From the NCBI RefSeq assembly GCF_022348185.1, contig NZ_JAKRFD010000011.1:62001-126000 (forward strand): a DNA stretch of 64,000 nt, given 5' to 3'. Positions within the stretch are counted from its first letter, which is position 1; every line of letters starts with the position of its first letter. Under the pieces are notes generated by a model. That model was not told the origin of the DNA, did no database searches, and saw only the letters and a program-made list of their open reading frames with translations. Source of the DNA: Epibacterium sp. Ofav1-8 (lineage in GTDB: Bacteria > Pseudomonadota > Alphaproteobacteria > Rhodobacterales > Rhodobacteraceae). The position numbers and the translations under genes were made by a program. This document shows, one piece after another, positions 1 through 8,951 of the stretch.

Positions 1-357
1 GTGCGCAGCGCGGTGATTTCCTTGCGGGTGGAAGGGCCGGACGGCTTTGTGCTGGAAGGTCAGTCCGACATGCGCCGGATCAGCCGCGACCCCGCCGATC
101 TGGTGGCCCAGACCCTTGGCCACCACCATCAATACCCGGATGGGCTGATGTTGTTTCTCGGCACCCTCTTCGCCCCCACCCAGGACCGCGACGCGCCGGG
201 ACAGGGTTTCACCCATCACATGGGCGACGTGGTGGAAATTTCCTGCCCCGGCCTCGGCACCCTGCGCAACACGGTGGCCGCCACCGATGCCTGCCCGCCC
301 TGGACGTTTGGCACCCGCGCCCTGATCGCCTCTCTGGCGACCCGCAACCTACTCTGA
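1..357 (+). CDS. Fumarylacetoacetate hydrolase (FAH) family protein, C-terminal part (cut by window edge)
   Basis: The reading frame is open at the left edge, so only about the last 118 residues are present and the GTG at base 1 is not a reliable start. The segments HHHQYPDG, LGTLFAPTQDRDAPGQGF and MGDVVEISCPGLGTLRN are typical of the C-terminal half of FAH-fold hydrolases/dehydratases of sugar-acid breakdown (AraD1/2-keto-3-deoxy-acid type). It lies 16 bp upstream of a 2,5-dioxovalerate-type dehydrogenase on the same strand. By family knowledge, that pairing suggests dehydration of a 2-keto-3-deoxy sugar acid followed by oxidation of the semialdehyde. The exact substrate is inference. Confidence 0.75.
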   Translation: MRSAVISLRVEGPDGFVLEGQSDMRRISRDPADLVAQTLGHHHQYPDGLMLFLGTLFAPTQDRDAPGQGFTHHMGDVVEISCPGLGTLRNTVAATDACPPWTFGTRALIASLATRNLL

Positions 358-373
358 AGGATTTTGAAGGAAG

Positions 374-1915
374 ATGACAATGTTGCATGGCGGAAGCCTG
401 ATCGACGGAACCTGGCACAGCACCGGTCCCCGCTTCACCAACGCGCCGGTGGACGGCGCCCCCGATACGTTCCATGCCCCCGGCGCGGCGGACCTGGACC
501 AAGCGGTCGTGGCGGCCGAGGCGGCCTTTGCCACCTATGGGCGCCTGCCGGGCAGCGCCCGCGCCCGTTTCCTGCGCCGTATCGCCACCGAACTAGAGGC
601 CCGCGGCGCGGCTCTGACCGAGATTGGCACCCGCGAGACCGGTCTACCCGCCGCCCGGCTTGAGGGCGAGCGCGGGCGCACCGTCGGCCAGTTGCGCATG
701 TTCGCCGATCTGGTGGCGCGCGGCGACGACCTGATGCCGCGCCATGTGCCCGCCGATGCCAGCCGCACGCCCCCCCGGCCCGATCAGCAGCTGCTGCACC
801 GCCCCATCGGCCCAGTGGCGGTTTTCGCCGCCTCGAATTTCCCGCTGGCCTTCTCGGTAGCGGGGGGCGACACCGCCTCGGCGCTGGCGGCGGGATGTCC
901 GGTGGTCTTCCGTGCCCATTCCGCCCATCCCGGCACCTCAGAAGTGGCGGCTCAGGCCATCCAGGCCGCGATTGTCGCCGAGGGGCTGCCCGGCGGCGTG
1001 TTCTCGCTGTTGCAGGCGGGCAGCCGCGAGATCGCCACGGCACTGGTGCAACATCCGCTGATCAATGCCGTCGGCTTCACCGGATCGCTTGGCGGCGGGC
1101 GCGCGCTGTTCGACCTCTGCCACCGCCGCCCGATGCCGATCCCCTTCTTCGGCGAGCTGGGCTCGGTGAACCCGGTCTATGTCTTCGAGGCCGCCGCCAG
1201 CGCCCGCGCCGCCGGGATCGCCAGCGGCTGGGTCGCCTCACTGGGCCTCGGCGCGGGGCAGTTCTGCACCAATCCCGGCATTATCGTGCTGCCCGATCGG
1301 GACGATGTGGTCGCGACCTTCACCCAGGCCGCCATCGCGGCGGCCAAGGACACCGCCCCCCAGACCATGCTGACCGAGCGCATCGCCAGCGCCTATCACA
1401 CCGGCGTCGCCCATCTGGCGCGGCTGGCCGAACAGGTCTACGGCAACACCGACGGCACCGGTCGCAGCGCCGACATGGCGCTGTTCCAGTGCAGCGACGC
1501 CGAGCTGATCGACACCCCGGCCCTGGCCGAGGAAGTCTTCGGCGCCGCCGGGCTGATCGTGCGCGCCAGCGGCACCGATGCCTTTGCTCGAATCGCCGCC
1601 GCCCTGCCCGGCCAGTTGACCGCGACCCTGCATCGCGATCCCGCCGACCACGCCGCCGCCGAGGCGCTGCTGCCGCTGCTGGCGCGCAAGGCGGGGCGGG
1701 TGCTGTTCAACGGCTTCCCCACCGGGGTCGACGTTTCCGCCGCGATGGTGCACGGTGGCCCCTACCCGGCCTCGACCAATTTCGGCGCGACCTCAGTCGG
1801 AGAATTGTCGATCCACCGCTGGCTGCGTCCGGTCTGTTTTCAGGACATGGGCGCGCCTGCGCAGGACATACTGATCCTGCCCGACCCGAACCAGAGCGAG
1901 GCCCCGCAAAGATGA
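374..1915 (+). CDS. Aldehyde dehydrogenase (NADP+), 2,5-dioxovalerate / alpha-ketoglutaric semialdehyde type
   Basis: A 513-residue aldehyde dehydrogenase superfamily protein. Visible landmarks are the cofactor-binding stretch [16 protein letters not shown] (about residue 140), the Rossmann motif [10 protein letters not shown] (about 235), the catalytic glutamate in FFGELGS (about 258) and the catalytic cysteine in GQFCTNPG (about 297). The N-terminal [12 protein letters not shown] plus [20 protein letters not shown] is typical of NADP-dependent 2,5-dioxovalerate dehydrogenases, which make 2-oxoglutarate at the end of non-phosphorylative pentose, uronate or hydroxyproline routes. It follows the FAH-family gene at 16 bp and shares a 4-bp ATGA overlap with the next gene, so it is operonic. 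Confidence 0.85.
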   Translation: MTMLHGGSLIDGTWHSTGPRFTNAPVDGAPDTFHAPGAADLDQAVVAAEAAFATYGRLPGSARARFLRRIATELEARGAALTEIGTRETGLPAARLEGERGRTVGQLRMFADLVARGDDLMPRHVPADASRTPPRPDQQLLHRPIGPVAVFAASNFPLAFSVAGGDTASALAAGCPVVFRAHSAHPGTSEVAAQAIQAAIVAEGLPGGVFSLLQAGSREIATALVQHPLINAVGFTGSLGGGRALFDLCHRRPMPIPFFGELGSVNPVYVFEAAASARAAGIASGWVASLGLGAGQFCTNPGIIVLPDRDDVVATFTQAAIAAAKDTAPQTMLTERIASAYHTGVAHLARLAEQVYGNTDGTGRSADMALFQCSDAELIDTPALAEEVFGAAGLIVRASGTDAFARIAAALPGQLTATLHRDPADHAAAEALLPLLARKAGRVLFNGFPTGVDVSAAMVHGGPYPASTNFGATSVGELSIHRWLRPVCFQDMGAPAQDILILPDPNQSEAPQR

Positions 1916-3621
1916 CCCAATCCGCCACTCCGTCGCTGTCGCGGCTGATCCGCAGTGCCCGTGGCCTTGAGGAGGCGGATCTGGTGATCCGCGGCGGCCA
2001 GATCTTCGACCTGATCACCGGCGCGCTCCTTGAAGGCGATGTCGCCATTTGCGGCGACCGCATCGTCGGCACCCTCGGCAGCTACAGCGGCAAGCGGGTC
2101 ATCGATGCCACCGGCCTGATCCTGGTGCCCGGCTTCATCGATACCCACCTGCATATCGAAAGCTCGATGGTCACCCCCTTCGAGTTCGAACGCTGCGTGG
2201 CCCCACTCGGGGTCACCACCGCCATCTGCGATCCGCATGAGATCGCCAATGTGCTGGGGCTGGAGGGCATCCGCTACTTCCAGCGCGCCAGCGAGCTGAC
2301 GGCGATCGACCTGCGGGTCCAGATTTCCTCCTGCGTGCCCTCCTCGCCGCTGGAAACCACCGCCGCCACCCTCTCCGCCGCCGATCTGGCGGAGGTGATG
2401 CACCATCCCTCCGCCATCGGTCTCGCCGAGATGATGAACTACCCCGGCGTCCTGCATGAGGCGCCCGAGGTGATGGAGAAACTGGAACTGTTCCGGGGCC
2501 GCCATATCGACGGCCATGCGCCCTTGTTGTCCGGCAACGACCTGAACGGCTATATCGCCCCCGGCATCCGCACCGAACACGAGGCCACCAATCTGCCCGA
2601 AGCGCTGGAAAAGCTGCGCAAGGGCCTGCGAGTGCTGATCCGTGAAGGGTCGGTCTCCAAGGATCTGGAGGCGCTGCGGCCTCTGCTCAACGACCTTACC
2701 GCGCCCTATATGTGTCTGTGCACCGACGACCGCAATCCGCTCGACATCGCCGAACAGGGGCACCTGGACTACATGATCCGGCGGCTGATCCAGCTTGGCG
2801 TCTCACCGCTGGCGGCCTATCGCGCGGCGACGCTTTCAGCGGCGGAGGCCTTCGGGCTGAAGGATCGCGGCCTGATCGCGCCGGGCAAACGCGCCGATAT
2901 CGTGATGGTCAAGAGCCTGGAACAGGCCGATGCGCAGGAGGTGATCTGCGGCGGGCGGCTGCTGTCGGAGGTCTTCAGCGCCCCCGTCGCCAAGATCGCC
3001 CCGGTGGGGCTGACTTCGGTCAAAGCGGCAGAGATCTCCGCCACCGATTTCCGCCTCGCCGCCAATGCGCCGCACAGCGATGTGATCGGCATCCGCGTGG
3101 GCCAGATCCTAACCGACCACCTGCACGAGGTGGTACCGGTCGAGGATGGCGACAAACGGCCCGATACCGACCGCGACCTGCTGCGGATCTCGGTGATCGA
3201 GCGGCACGGGGTCAACGGCAATATCGGCAATGGCTTCGTGCGCGGCTTCGGGCTGAATCGGGGGGCCATCGCCTCCACCGTCTGTCACGACCACCACAAT
3301 ATCGTCGCGGTCGGCGCCGATTACGAAGATATGGCGCTGGCCGCCAACCGCCTTCGGGAGTTGCAGGGCGGCGTGGTGGTGACCTGCGACGGCGCGGTGA
3401 TGGCGGAACTGGCGCTGCCGGTGGCGGGGCTGATGAGCCTTGAACCCTTCGCCGAGGTGCGCGACCGGCTGCGCGCGCTGCGCAAGGCCGCCGCCGAACT
3501 GGGCACCGATCTGGAGGAACCCTTCCTGCAACTGGCCTTCGTGGCGCTGCCTGTGATCCCTAACCTTAAGATCACTGACAGGGGCATGGTCGATGTGAAC
3601 AAGTTCGAACTGATCGGCTGA
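1912..3621 (+). CDS. ade: Adenine deaminase
   Basis: The 569-residue product belongs to the amidohydrolase superfamily and hydrolyses adenine to hypoxanthine and ammonia in purine salvage. It has the metal-binding [13 protein letters not shown] motif (about residue 80), [11 protein letters not shown], the GHAPLLSG segment and the CTDDRNP aspartate region near residue 265. The C-terminal adenine-deaminase domain contains [13 protein letters not shown] and [11 protein letters not shown]. The length matches the Ade family (about 550-600). The start is the ATG in the ATGA overlap with the upstream dehydrogenase. Pairing with sugar-acid oxidation genes is unusual and may just be an accessory operon. 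The insertion sequence begins 22 bp after the stop. Confidence 0.9.
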   Translation: MTQSATPSLSRLIRSARGLEEADLVIRGGQIFDLITGALLEGDVAICGDRIVGTLGSYSGKRVIDATGLILVPGFIDTHLHIESSMVTPFEFERCVAPLGVTTAICDPHEIANVLGLEGIRYFQRASELTAIDLRVQISSCVPSSPLETTAATLSAADLAEVMHHPSAIGLAEMMNYPGVLHEAPEVMEKLELFRGRHIDGHAPLLSGNDLNGYIAPGIRTEHEATNLPEALEKLRKGLRVLIREGSVSKDLEALRPLLNDLTAPYMCLCTDDRNPLDIAEQGHLDYMIRRLIQLGVSPLAAYRAATLSAAEAFGLKDRGLIAPGKRADIVMVKSLEQADAQEVICGGRLLSEVFSAPVAKIAPVGLTSVKAAEISATDFRLAANAPHSDVIGIRVGQILTDHLHEVVPVEDGDKRPDTDRDLLRISVIERHGVNGNIGNGFVRGFGLNRGAIASTVCHDHHNIVAVGADYEDMALAANRLRELQGGVVVTCDGAVMAELALPVAGLMSLEPFAEVRDRLRALRKAAAELGTDLEEPFLQLAFVALPVIPNLKITDRGMVDVNKFELIG

Positions 3622-3642
3622 CCTCCTGCACACACACCGCAC

Positions 3643-4473
3643 GGGTCCGTTGCATTAACTTCTCGGATCACGCAGATTTCACTCACAGTTGACAATGGAG
3701 GAGCCGATGGCGCAACGCAAGAACCCGTTCAAGCGGCATAGGTTTCCGCGTGAGGTCATCTTGCTTGCGGTGCGCTGGTACTGTCGCTACCCACTGTCGT
3801 GCCGCGACGTCCGTGACATGCTAGCTGAGCGGGGCGTGAAGGTCGATGCCTCAACCATCCACCGTTGGGTTCTCAAGTTCGGCCCCGAGATCCGCAAGCG
3901 TGCCTATGGCGCCCATCGGTCCTGGCGTGGGCTGCAGTGGCATGTGGACGAAACCTATATCCGGGTCGGCGGGCGCTGGTGCTACCTTTGGAGAGCGGTG
4001 GATCAGTTTGGCCAGTTGATCGATTTTCGGCTGACGGCAAAGCGAAATGCCAAGGCGGCAAGGGCCTTTATGCGACAGGCCCAGGAAGCCGTACGCCTAT
4101 ACCATCCGCTGACCATCGTCACTGACAAGGCGCACAGCTATGCGAAGGTAATTGGCCAGATCAATGCCCGCCTCGCGCCGGAGGATGTGATCCGGCACGT
4201 CGATCGGAAATACCTGAACAATCGGATCGAGAGCGATCATGCCGCATTGACGCAGCGACTACGTCCGATGCGCGGATTCCGGACCATGGCCGGAGCCAAG
4301 GCGGCTCTCGCCGGGATCGAAACCTACCGAACGATCCGAAAGGGCCAGTTCGAAAACTGCGAGAGAGGGGTTGCTAACGAGATCGACTTCGTGGCCAAAC
4401 TTTTCCCCGAAGCCGCATAACGGGAGTGGCTGCAGCTATCACGCCGCGCTTACAGCGTTAATGCAACAGACCC
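3643..4473 (+). mobile_element. IS6-family insertion sequence, complete (831 bp)
   Basis: It is bounded by imperfect inverted repeats: GGGTCCGTTGCATTAAC at 3643-3659 and its near-complement at 4457-4473 (one mismatch). The only gene inside is an intact IS6-type DDE transposase. The 8-bp flanks (CACCGCAC on the left, TCATGTCG on the right) do not match. There is thus no target duplication, which fits an element left behind after replicative transposition followed by recombination or deletion. Confidence 0.9.
3707..4420 (+). CDS. IS6-family transposase
   Basis: A 237-residue DDE transposase of the IS6/IS26 type. The N-terminus carries the helix-turn-helix (SCRDVRDMLAERGVKVDASTIHRWV), followed by the catalytic core: first Asp in WHVDETYIRV, second in IVTDKAHSY and Glu in NNRIESDHAALTQRLRPMRGF. 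The GFRTM and RKGQF motifs also match the family. I chose the ATG at 3707 because GGAGGA lies 5-10 bases upstream; an in-frame ATG at 3689 is less well placed. It appears full length, so the element may be active. Confidence 0.92.
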   Translation: MAQRKNPFKRHRFPREVILLAVRWYCRYPLSCRDVRDMLAERGVKVDASTIHRWVLKFGPEIRKRAYGAHRSWRGLQWHVDETYIRVGGRWCYLWRAVDQFGQLIDFRLTAKRNAKAARAFMRQAQEAVRLYHPLTIVTDKAHSYAKVIGQINARLAPEDVIRHVDRKYLNNRIESDHAALTQRLRPMRGFRTMAGAKAALAGIETYRTIRKGQFENCERGVANEIDFVAKLFPEAA

Positions 4474-5163
4474 TCATGTCGGATTGCGTCAGAAACTTCG
4501 ACATACTTCTTGGATGGGCAGCGGGACATTGAGCGTACTTGGACGTCCGGCAGGTCCCGAGCCCTCACGCGGTGGCGGGGTTCTTGCTGCGCAGCCGGTC
4601 GAGTGACGGCTTCGGGGAAAGCGGCAATGCAGCAACTGATGCTGTCGACCGGCAGCAAAGGGCCGGTCACGTCTTCGGGCCTGGCTGGCCGCTGCGACTT
4701 TGCAAAGGTCACTATCTGCGCCTCGCTGCCCTTGGAGCTGACCGCAGCATCAGCAAGGGCCGCCACCGTCTGCTGAACGGCGGCTTTCGGGAAAGCTCTC
4801 GCGCTCGCAGCAGCGCCTTCATTGCACCCTGTATGAATTTCGTGTTTGGGCTGCCTGCGGCCACCAACGGAAGCACCTTCAGCCGTCCAGGCGCGTGACC
4901 AGCCCGCTGCGCCGCCGCAAGGCGGCTTTGAGCCCGACGCGGTCCTTGTGATTCTTCGCTGCGCGCGCTCGCAGCACAAGCATTTCAGCAGGTGCGAAAG
5001 GACTCGTGCCGCCTTGCGGCGGGAAATCCGGTCATTCTAGGTGTGAAACGATGGCGCGTTTGGCGGGAACTCGCGCAGCGCCTAAAACCATAGGTTGCAA
5101 AGCTGGCCGTACGACGGTAACACTTTACCAAATTGTTAGCGCTACCCTAAAGAGAGTTTATTG
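4474..5163. other. Intergenic stretch with a degenerate dispersed repeat and the promoter side of the biosynthetic operon
   Basis: No convincing gene lies here. The reading frames in this stretch have no family resemblance and no ribosome binding site. Bases about 4668-5040 form a non-coding segment that recurs at 38105-38478. The last 120 bases lead into the ATP-grasp gene and include an 8-bp palindrome TAGCGCTA at 5137-5144, set in TTGTTAGCGCTACCC, that resembles a half-degenerate LacI/GntR-type operator. AGAGAG at 5151-5156 is a weak ribosome binding site for the ATG at 5164. Confidence 0.5.
4668..5040 (+). repeat. Dispersed non-coding repeat, copy A
   Basis: About 370 bp that align by eye over their whole length with 38105-38478 in the same orientation. 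Shared blocks include GGCCGC-GACTTTGCAAAG, a TCGCGCT-TCGCAGCAG block, GCACCCTG-ATGAAT and CCGG-CATTC at the end. Numerous substitutions and small indels show the copies are old. Neither copy has an open frame or inverted-repeat ends, so its nature is unknown. Confidence 0.55.
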
Positions 5164-6462
5164 ATGTTTGATTCTGGATCAGAGGTCGTTCGAGCGGCAT
5201 TGCGCTACGATAAAGGTCGTGACCCCGAAGACACTTCTTTTCTTGACGCGAGTACGTATAAGCCTGACCCGGACAACTACATAGACGTCATCGCGCCGCT
5301 GCCGGTATTCGATGCGGCATTCGCAGATGACATCGTTTCTGTTGGCCTCGAAGTGTCGAACTTGGTCGCCGACATTCTCGATGCTGTCTTTGCCGGGTCG
5401 GTGGAGGCCATGATGGAATGGCAGGGTATTCCGACCGAAATGCGCAGCTTGGTTTCGTTCGACAGCGACGACCGCGGATTGCTTTTAGGGCGTTTCTTCT
5501 GCCGACCTGACCTGATCGTTGGTCCTGACGGCCCTCTTGTTCTTGAGGTGAACTTTGGCCCTTCGAACGGCAGCCTTGCGTTGGCTGACACCGTTCAATC
5601 ACGTTTCGCGGAAACCGATCAGGGTAACGCGCTGACCCAACAGGGGATTGTCCTGCGGCCCCCGGCTTCCATGAAGACGCTGGCAGATGCGCTCGGGCGT
5701 GTCCTGCGGCGCTGCGCAACAGATACGTCACATCGCCATCTGCTTGTTGCCGTCGCCACGAAAGAGGAAGCAGAAGAGCCCAAGGGGCACATTGTCGACT
5801 TCTGCGACGGCCTTTCCGATCTTGGCTTCGATGTGTCTCTCGCACGGCTCTCGGACATCTGCGCGGACGGCAAGACCGCGTCTCTCGGGGGGCGCAGGAT
5901 CGATGCCATTTATTGCATGTGCACGTTCGCCGAGATCCAGCGCAATGACGTCCCGCACTCACTCCTGCTCGACCTCATCGCACTGGACCGTGCTGCCGAA
6001 CTGGATTTCATTGGCGGCCCGGCCCACCTGCTGTTTGATAACAAGGCCAATCTCGCCTTGCTGCACGAGCCGATCGCTGATGCGTGTTTTGATCCCAACC
6101 GTCTCACATATGTGCGGGAACACGTCGCCAAGACCGCCATGGCAACTCATCACAACCCGAAAAATGGTCCGGTCATTTACAAGCCTGTTAATGATTACGG
6201 CGGCTTCGGCATCACCTTTGATCACCGCGTGGTTGCAGCAGCTTCCAGAAGTTATATTGCTCAGGACATCGTTCCAAATGCCTGCAGATGGGTCGATGAC
6301 ACCGGCAACCATACGCGCCACCTGTGTTTCGGTCCCAGCTTCGTTGGCGGGAGCCATGCCTCGACGCTTTTGCGGGCGAAATCCGCAGAGGGAGCGGTGC
6401 CGATCATAAACGCAGCCCAGGGTGCAGCCGTGGGCCCAGTTCTGATCCGGGACCAAGCATAA
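5164..6462 (+). CDS. ATP-grasp-type ligase (putative amide-bond-forming enzyme)
   Basis: This 432-residue protein has the feel of an ATP-grasp fold like glutathionylspermidine-synthase or permuted ATP-grasp ligases. LLLGRFFCRPDLIVGPDG followed by LVLEVNFGPSNGSLAL (about 112-145) looks like a nucleotide/metal-binding strand with Glu and Asn. FIGGPAHLLFDNKANLALL (about 278-296) and GPVIYKPVNDYGGFGI (about 335-350) resemble the lysine-containing ATP-binding loops. If the fold is right, it would activate a carboxylate as acyl phosphate and join it to an amine. It is the first gene of a six-gene operon, 3 bp before the adenylation gene. The start ATG is preceded by AGAGAG; a TTG three bases earlier is possible. 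Fold assignment is moderate and substrate unknown. Confidence 0.6.
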   Translation: MFDSGSEVVRAALRYDKGRDPEDTSFLDASTYKPDPDNYIDVIAPLPVFDAAFADDIVSVGLEVSNLVADILDAVFAGSVEAMMEWQGIPTEMRSLVSFDSDDRGLLLGRFFCRPDLIVGPDGPLVLEVNFGPSNGSLALADTVQSRFAETDQGNALTQQGIVLRPPASMKTLADALGRVLRRCATDTSHRHLLVAVATKEEAEEPKGHIVDFCDGLSDLGFDVSLARLSDICADGKTASLGGRRIDAIYCMCTFAEIQRNDVPHSLLLDLIALDRAAELDFIGGPAHLLFDNKANLALLHEPIADACFDPNRLTYVREHVAKTAMATHHNPKNGPVIYKPVNDYGGFGITFDHRVVAAASRSYIAQDIVPNACRWVDDTGNHTRHLCFGPSFVGGSHASTLLRAKSAEGAVPIINAAQGAAVGPVLIRDQA

Positions 6463-6465
6463 CCG

Positions 6466-7992
6466 ATGTTGTCCAGCGCTTTTCTTGATGGGTTTCTGAC
6501 CAACACCCAACGCTCACCCGAACGTCCTGCGATCATCGTCGATGATCAGGTGGCGGGCTTTTCGGAAACGCTGGCCCGGGCCAAAAGTGTTGCCCGTGCA
6601 TTTCGCAAGCGCGGATTGAAGCCCGGAAAACGCGTTTCGTTTTACACCGAAAACAGCACAGAAGCGGTTACAGTAGCGATTGGTGCGCTTCTCTCCAACG
6701 CGACGTTCACCTCGATGCACCACAGCTTCAGCACCAGGCGTTTGGCGCAAAAACTCGCGAATTGCGGTGCGTCCTTTCTGGTCACCGACCGGATGGATCG
6801 AGTCAACACTGCCGATCATGGCCTGTCGCCTGCATTCACGGAACACGACATGCACATTCTGGCGCGACGGGATGACCTTGCTTCGACAAGTCCGGACCTG
6901 GGCGCGATTTTCTACACCTCTGGCTCTTCAGGCCATCCAAAGGGGGTCGCCATGCGCACACAGGCCATGCTTGCCGCGCAATCGGCTGTAACCCGTTACA
7001 TCGGTATCGACGGGACCGATGTCGTCATGTCCTTTGCGACGCTTGGATCCGATTTCGGCTTTTACAATTGTTTCATCCCGTTGAACGCCGGAGCCACCGT
7101 GGTGATGGAGCGCAAATCGCCCGATGCCAGCGGCTCCATATTCGACCGGATGACACGACATGGCGTGACGGGCTTGCACGTATTTCCGAACGTGCTGCAC
7201 GACATTGTCGCGGGAGCAGGCCCGCAAACGCGATACCCCGGCCTGCGTTACATCTGTTCCACCGGACAAGCATTTCCAATCGCGCTTTTGCCTGCATTGC
7301 GCCGAATTTTCCCCAATGCCGAAATCCTGTCGAGTTACGGCATGACCGAATGCAAACGCATTGCCTACCTTCCCGATAGCGCGCTTGATGGTGCCGCCGG
7401 ATCAATCGGCCGCCCTCTGCCTGGGCTGCGCGCCTACCTTCTAGATGCAAACGATGAAATCGTCCGCGGTACGGATCGGATCGGCGAGCTCGCACTCGCC
7501 GGTCCGCAGCTGATGGAAGGCTATTGGAACGACGCAGGCGCAACCAAAAAAACCATGCTCTATGACGTCTTCGGGGAAACCAAGGTGTTCCGCACCGGTG
7601 ATATGTTCCGCCGGGATGCTGCTGGATGCTACTGGTTCGTCGGAAGACGTGATGAAATGTTCACTCGGCGCGGCTTTCAGGTCGACCCGCGCGAAATCGA
7701 ACGCGCCGCCTTGTCAGTTCCCGGAATTCGCGACGCTTTGGTCGTTGCTATCCCCCACCCCGTAGATGGGCATTTGCCCGGCCTGGCCGTGGCAGGTCAC
7801 TTCAACCCGGATGAGCGAGACGCTGTCGAGGCGGCCCTCAGAAAAGCCTGCCATCAGCGGCTCGAAGCGCATATGCAGCCGGACCGCTATCTGCTGCTGG
7901 AGACCCTTCCCCGCGAAGGTTCCGGCAAGCTCTGCCGCAAGACAGTGCTCACCCAATTTCAAAACACGCAGCACAACGAGCCCACTTCATGA
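6466..7992 (+). CDS. Stand-alone AMP-forming adenylation enzyme (acyl/aminoacyl ligase)
   Basis: A 508-residue ANL-superfamily enzyme that should activate a carboxylic or amino acid as its adenylate. Core motifs are readable: A3 FYTSGSSGHPKGV (about 147), A5 SSYGMTECKR (about 289), A7 VFRTGDMF (about 377), A8 GRRDEMFTRRGFQVDPREIE (about 393) and the catalytic lysine in PREGSGKLCRK near residue 490. There is no attached carrier or condensation domain, and no carrier protein gene lies nearby, so the adenylate may pass to CoA or directly to an amine. Its stop overlaps the next start by 4 bp. Alternatives are an acyl-CoA ligase or an NRPS-like free A domain. Confidence 0.82.
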   Translation: MLSSAFLDGFLTNTQRSPERPAIIVDDQVAGFSETLARAKSVARAFRKRGLKPGKRVSFYTENSTEAVTVAIGALLSNATFTSMHHSFSTRRLAQKLANCGASFLVTDRMDRVNTADHGLSPAFTEHDMHILARRDDLASTSPDLGAIFYTSGSSGHPKGVAMRTQAMLAAQSAVTRYIGIDGTDVVMSFATLGSDFGFYNCFIPLNAGATVVMERKSPDASGSIFDRMTRHGVTGLHVFPNVLHDIVAGAGPQTRYPGLRYICSTGQAFPIALLPALRRIFPNAEILSSYGMTECKRIAYLPDSALDGAAGSIGRPLPGLRAYLLDANDEIVRGTDRIGELALAGPQLMEGYWNDAGATKKTMLYDVFGETKVFRTGDMFRRDAAGCYWFVGRRDEMFTRRGFQVDPREIERAALSVPGIRDALVVAIPHPVDGHLPGLAVAGHFNPDERDAVEAALRKACHQRLEAHMQPDRYLLLETLPREGSGKLCRKTVLTQFQNTQHNEPTS

Positions 7993-8951
7993 CCATCATA
8001 TCAGATACCGTGCAGCCCGAGGGAGGCCGCTATTGCGGGTCGTCCATGCAAAAACTCGGGACCCGATTTGACAAGCTGGCGACAGGTGCCATCCAGCGCC
8101 CCAAGGCGCCGGTCACGTCCGTCTTCGGAGAATCCGACGTCGGCGCAGATCGCGCCGCCTACCAGACAGAACTCAGCAACGGTGCAGGCCCCCTGTTCAT
8201 GCACTTCATGGCAAGCATCCCCTGCATTCAGGAAGAGATGGCGCGCATCGGATGTGCCACGGCGGAATGGGCTCTGGAACGGCAGGCTGAAACTGGCAGA
8301 CCTCTGCAGTTTTTTGAGATGGACGCGTTCGACGGAACCCAAGCCAGAACCTTAGCCAATTTGGCGGGGGCCGCAATCCGCACGCTGACCTGTTCCCCGA
8401 ATCCGGCAAACGAGGAGTATTTCAAACGTCTCGCTCAACCCGAGATCAGCCAATATGCACAGTGCAGCCTATTTGACGTGCTCGCTCCGGCCGCGGGGTT
8501 CGAGGATGGGTTTGACCTGATCTATGAAACCGCCGCGTTGCAGTTCTATGGACCGGAACGGACACGGCAATTGGCGCATGTGGCGTCCCACCTTGCCTCC
8601 GACGGTGTCGCGATCTTCCTGGAAAAGATGAACCACGACGACCCAATGGAGTACCAGCGCCGGGAGACCGCCAAAGACATGAATTTCAAAACACGGTATT
8701 TTTCGATCGAGGAAATCGAATGGAAAACCCGTAATTTCCTGCATGACATGGTGCGCGGTCAGGTCACTTTGCAGCAGTTCGCAACGGCAGCGCAGAACCA
8801 TTTTGCCCATACAAGGGTGATTTGGCACAGCACCAATTTCTACGAGGTTGCCGCCTCCAACGATCTCGTGGCGCTGGAGACCTTCTGCGGTCGGCTCGGG
8901 CCCATGGCTATCGAAAGCGATTTCGTCTTTGATCAGGCGGACGCGTTTTGA
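7989..8951 (+). CDS. SAM-dependent methyltransferase-like protein
   Basis: This 320-residue protein has a Rossmann-like central part. LQFFEMDAFDGTQARTLANL (about 98-117) would be the first strand and loop, FDLIYETAALQFYGPER (about 175) the strand-4 acidic region, and VASHLASDGVAIFLEKMNHDD (about 197) the strand-5 hairpin. This order fits a class I methyltransferase fold, but the usual GxGxG loop is not evident, so the donor may not be SAM in the standard way. The gene overlaps both neighbours by 4 bp, so translation is coupled. Call is by fold pattern only; substrate unknown. Confidence 0.5.
   Translation: MTIISDTVQPEGGRYCGSSMQKLGTRFDKLATGAIQRPKAPVTSVFGESDVGADRAAYQTELSNGAGPLFMHFMASIPCIQEEMARIGCATAEWALERQAETGRPLQFFEMDAFDGTQARTLANLAGAAIRTLTCSPNPANEEYFKRLAQPEISQYAQCSLFDVLAPAAGFEDGFDLIYETAALQFYGPERTRQLAHVASHLASDGVAIFLEKMNHDDPMEYQRRETAKDMNFKTRYFSIEEIEWKTRNFLHDMVRGQVTLQQFATAAQNHFAHTRVIWHSTNFYEVAASNDLVALETFCGRLGPMAIESDFVFDQADAF

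Noticed and set aside
895-1911. N-terminal 300+ residue extension of adenine deaminase in the open frame upstream
   Set aside because: Arg/Pro-rich shadow of the dehydrogenase gene; the ATG at 1912 in the ATGA overlap matches the family start.
4458-4979. 173-residue minus-strand frame
   Set aside because: Begins in the non-coding repeat and ends in the IS6 end; no family resemblance and no start signal.
5164-8000. Full nonribosomal peptide synthetase
   Set aside because: The adenylation protein ends right after the A10 motif; no carrier, condensation or thioesterase domain in the operon.
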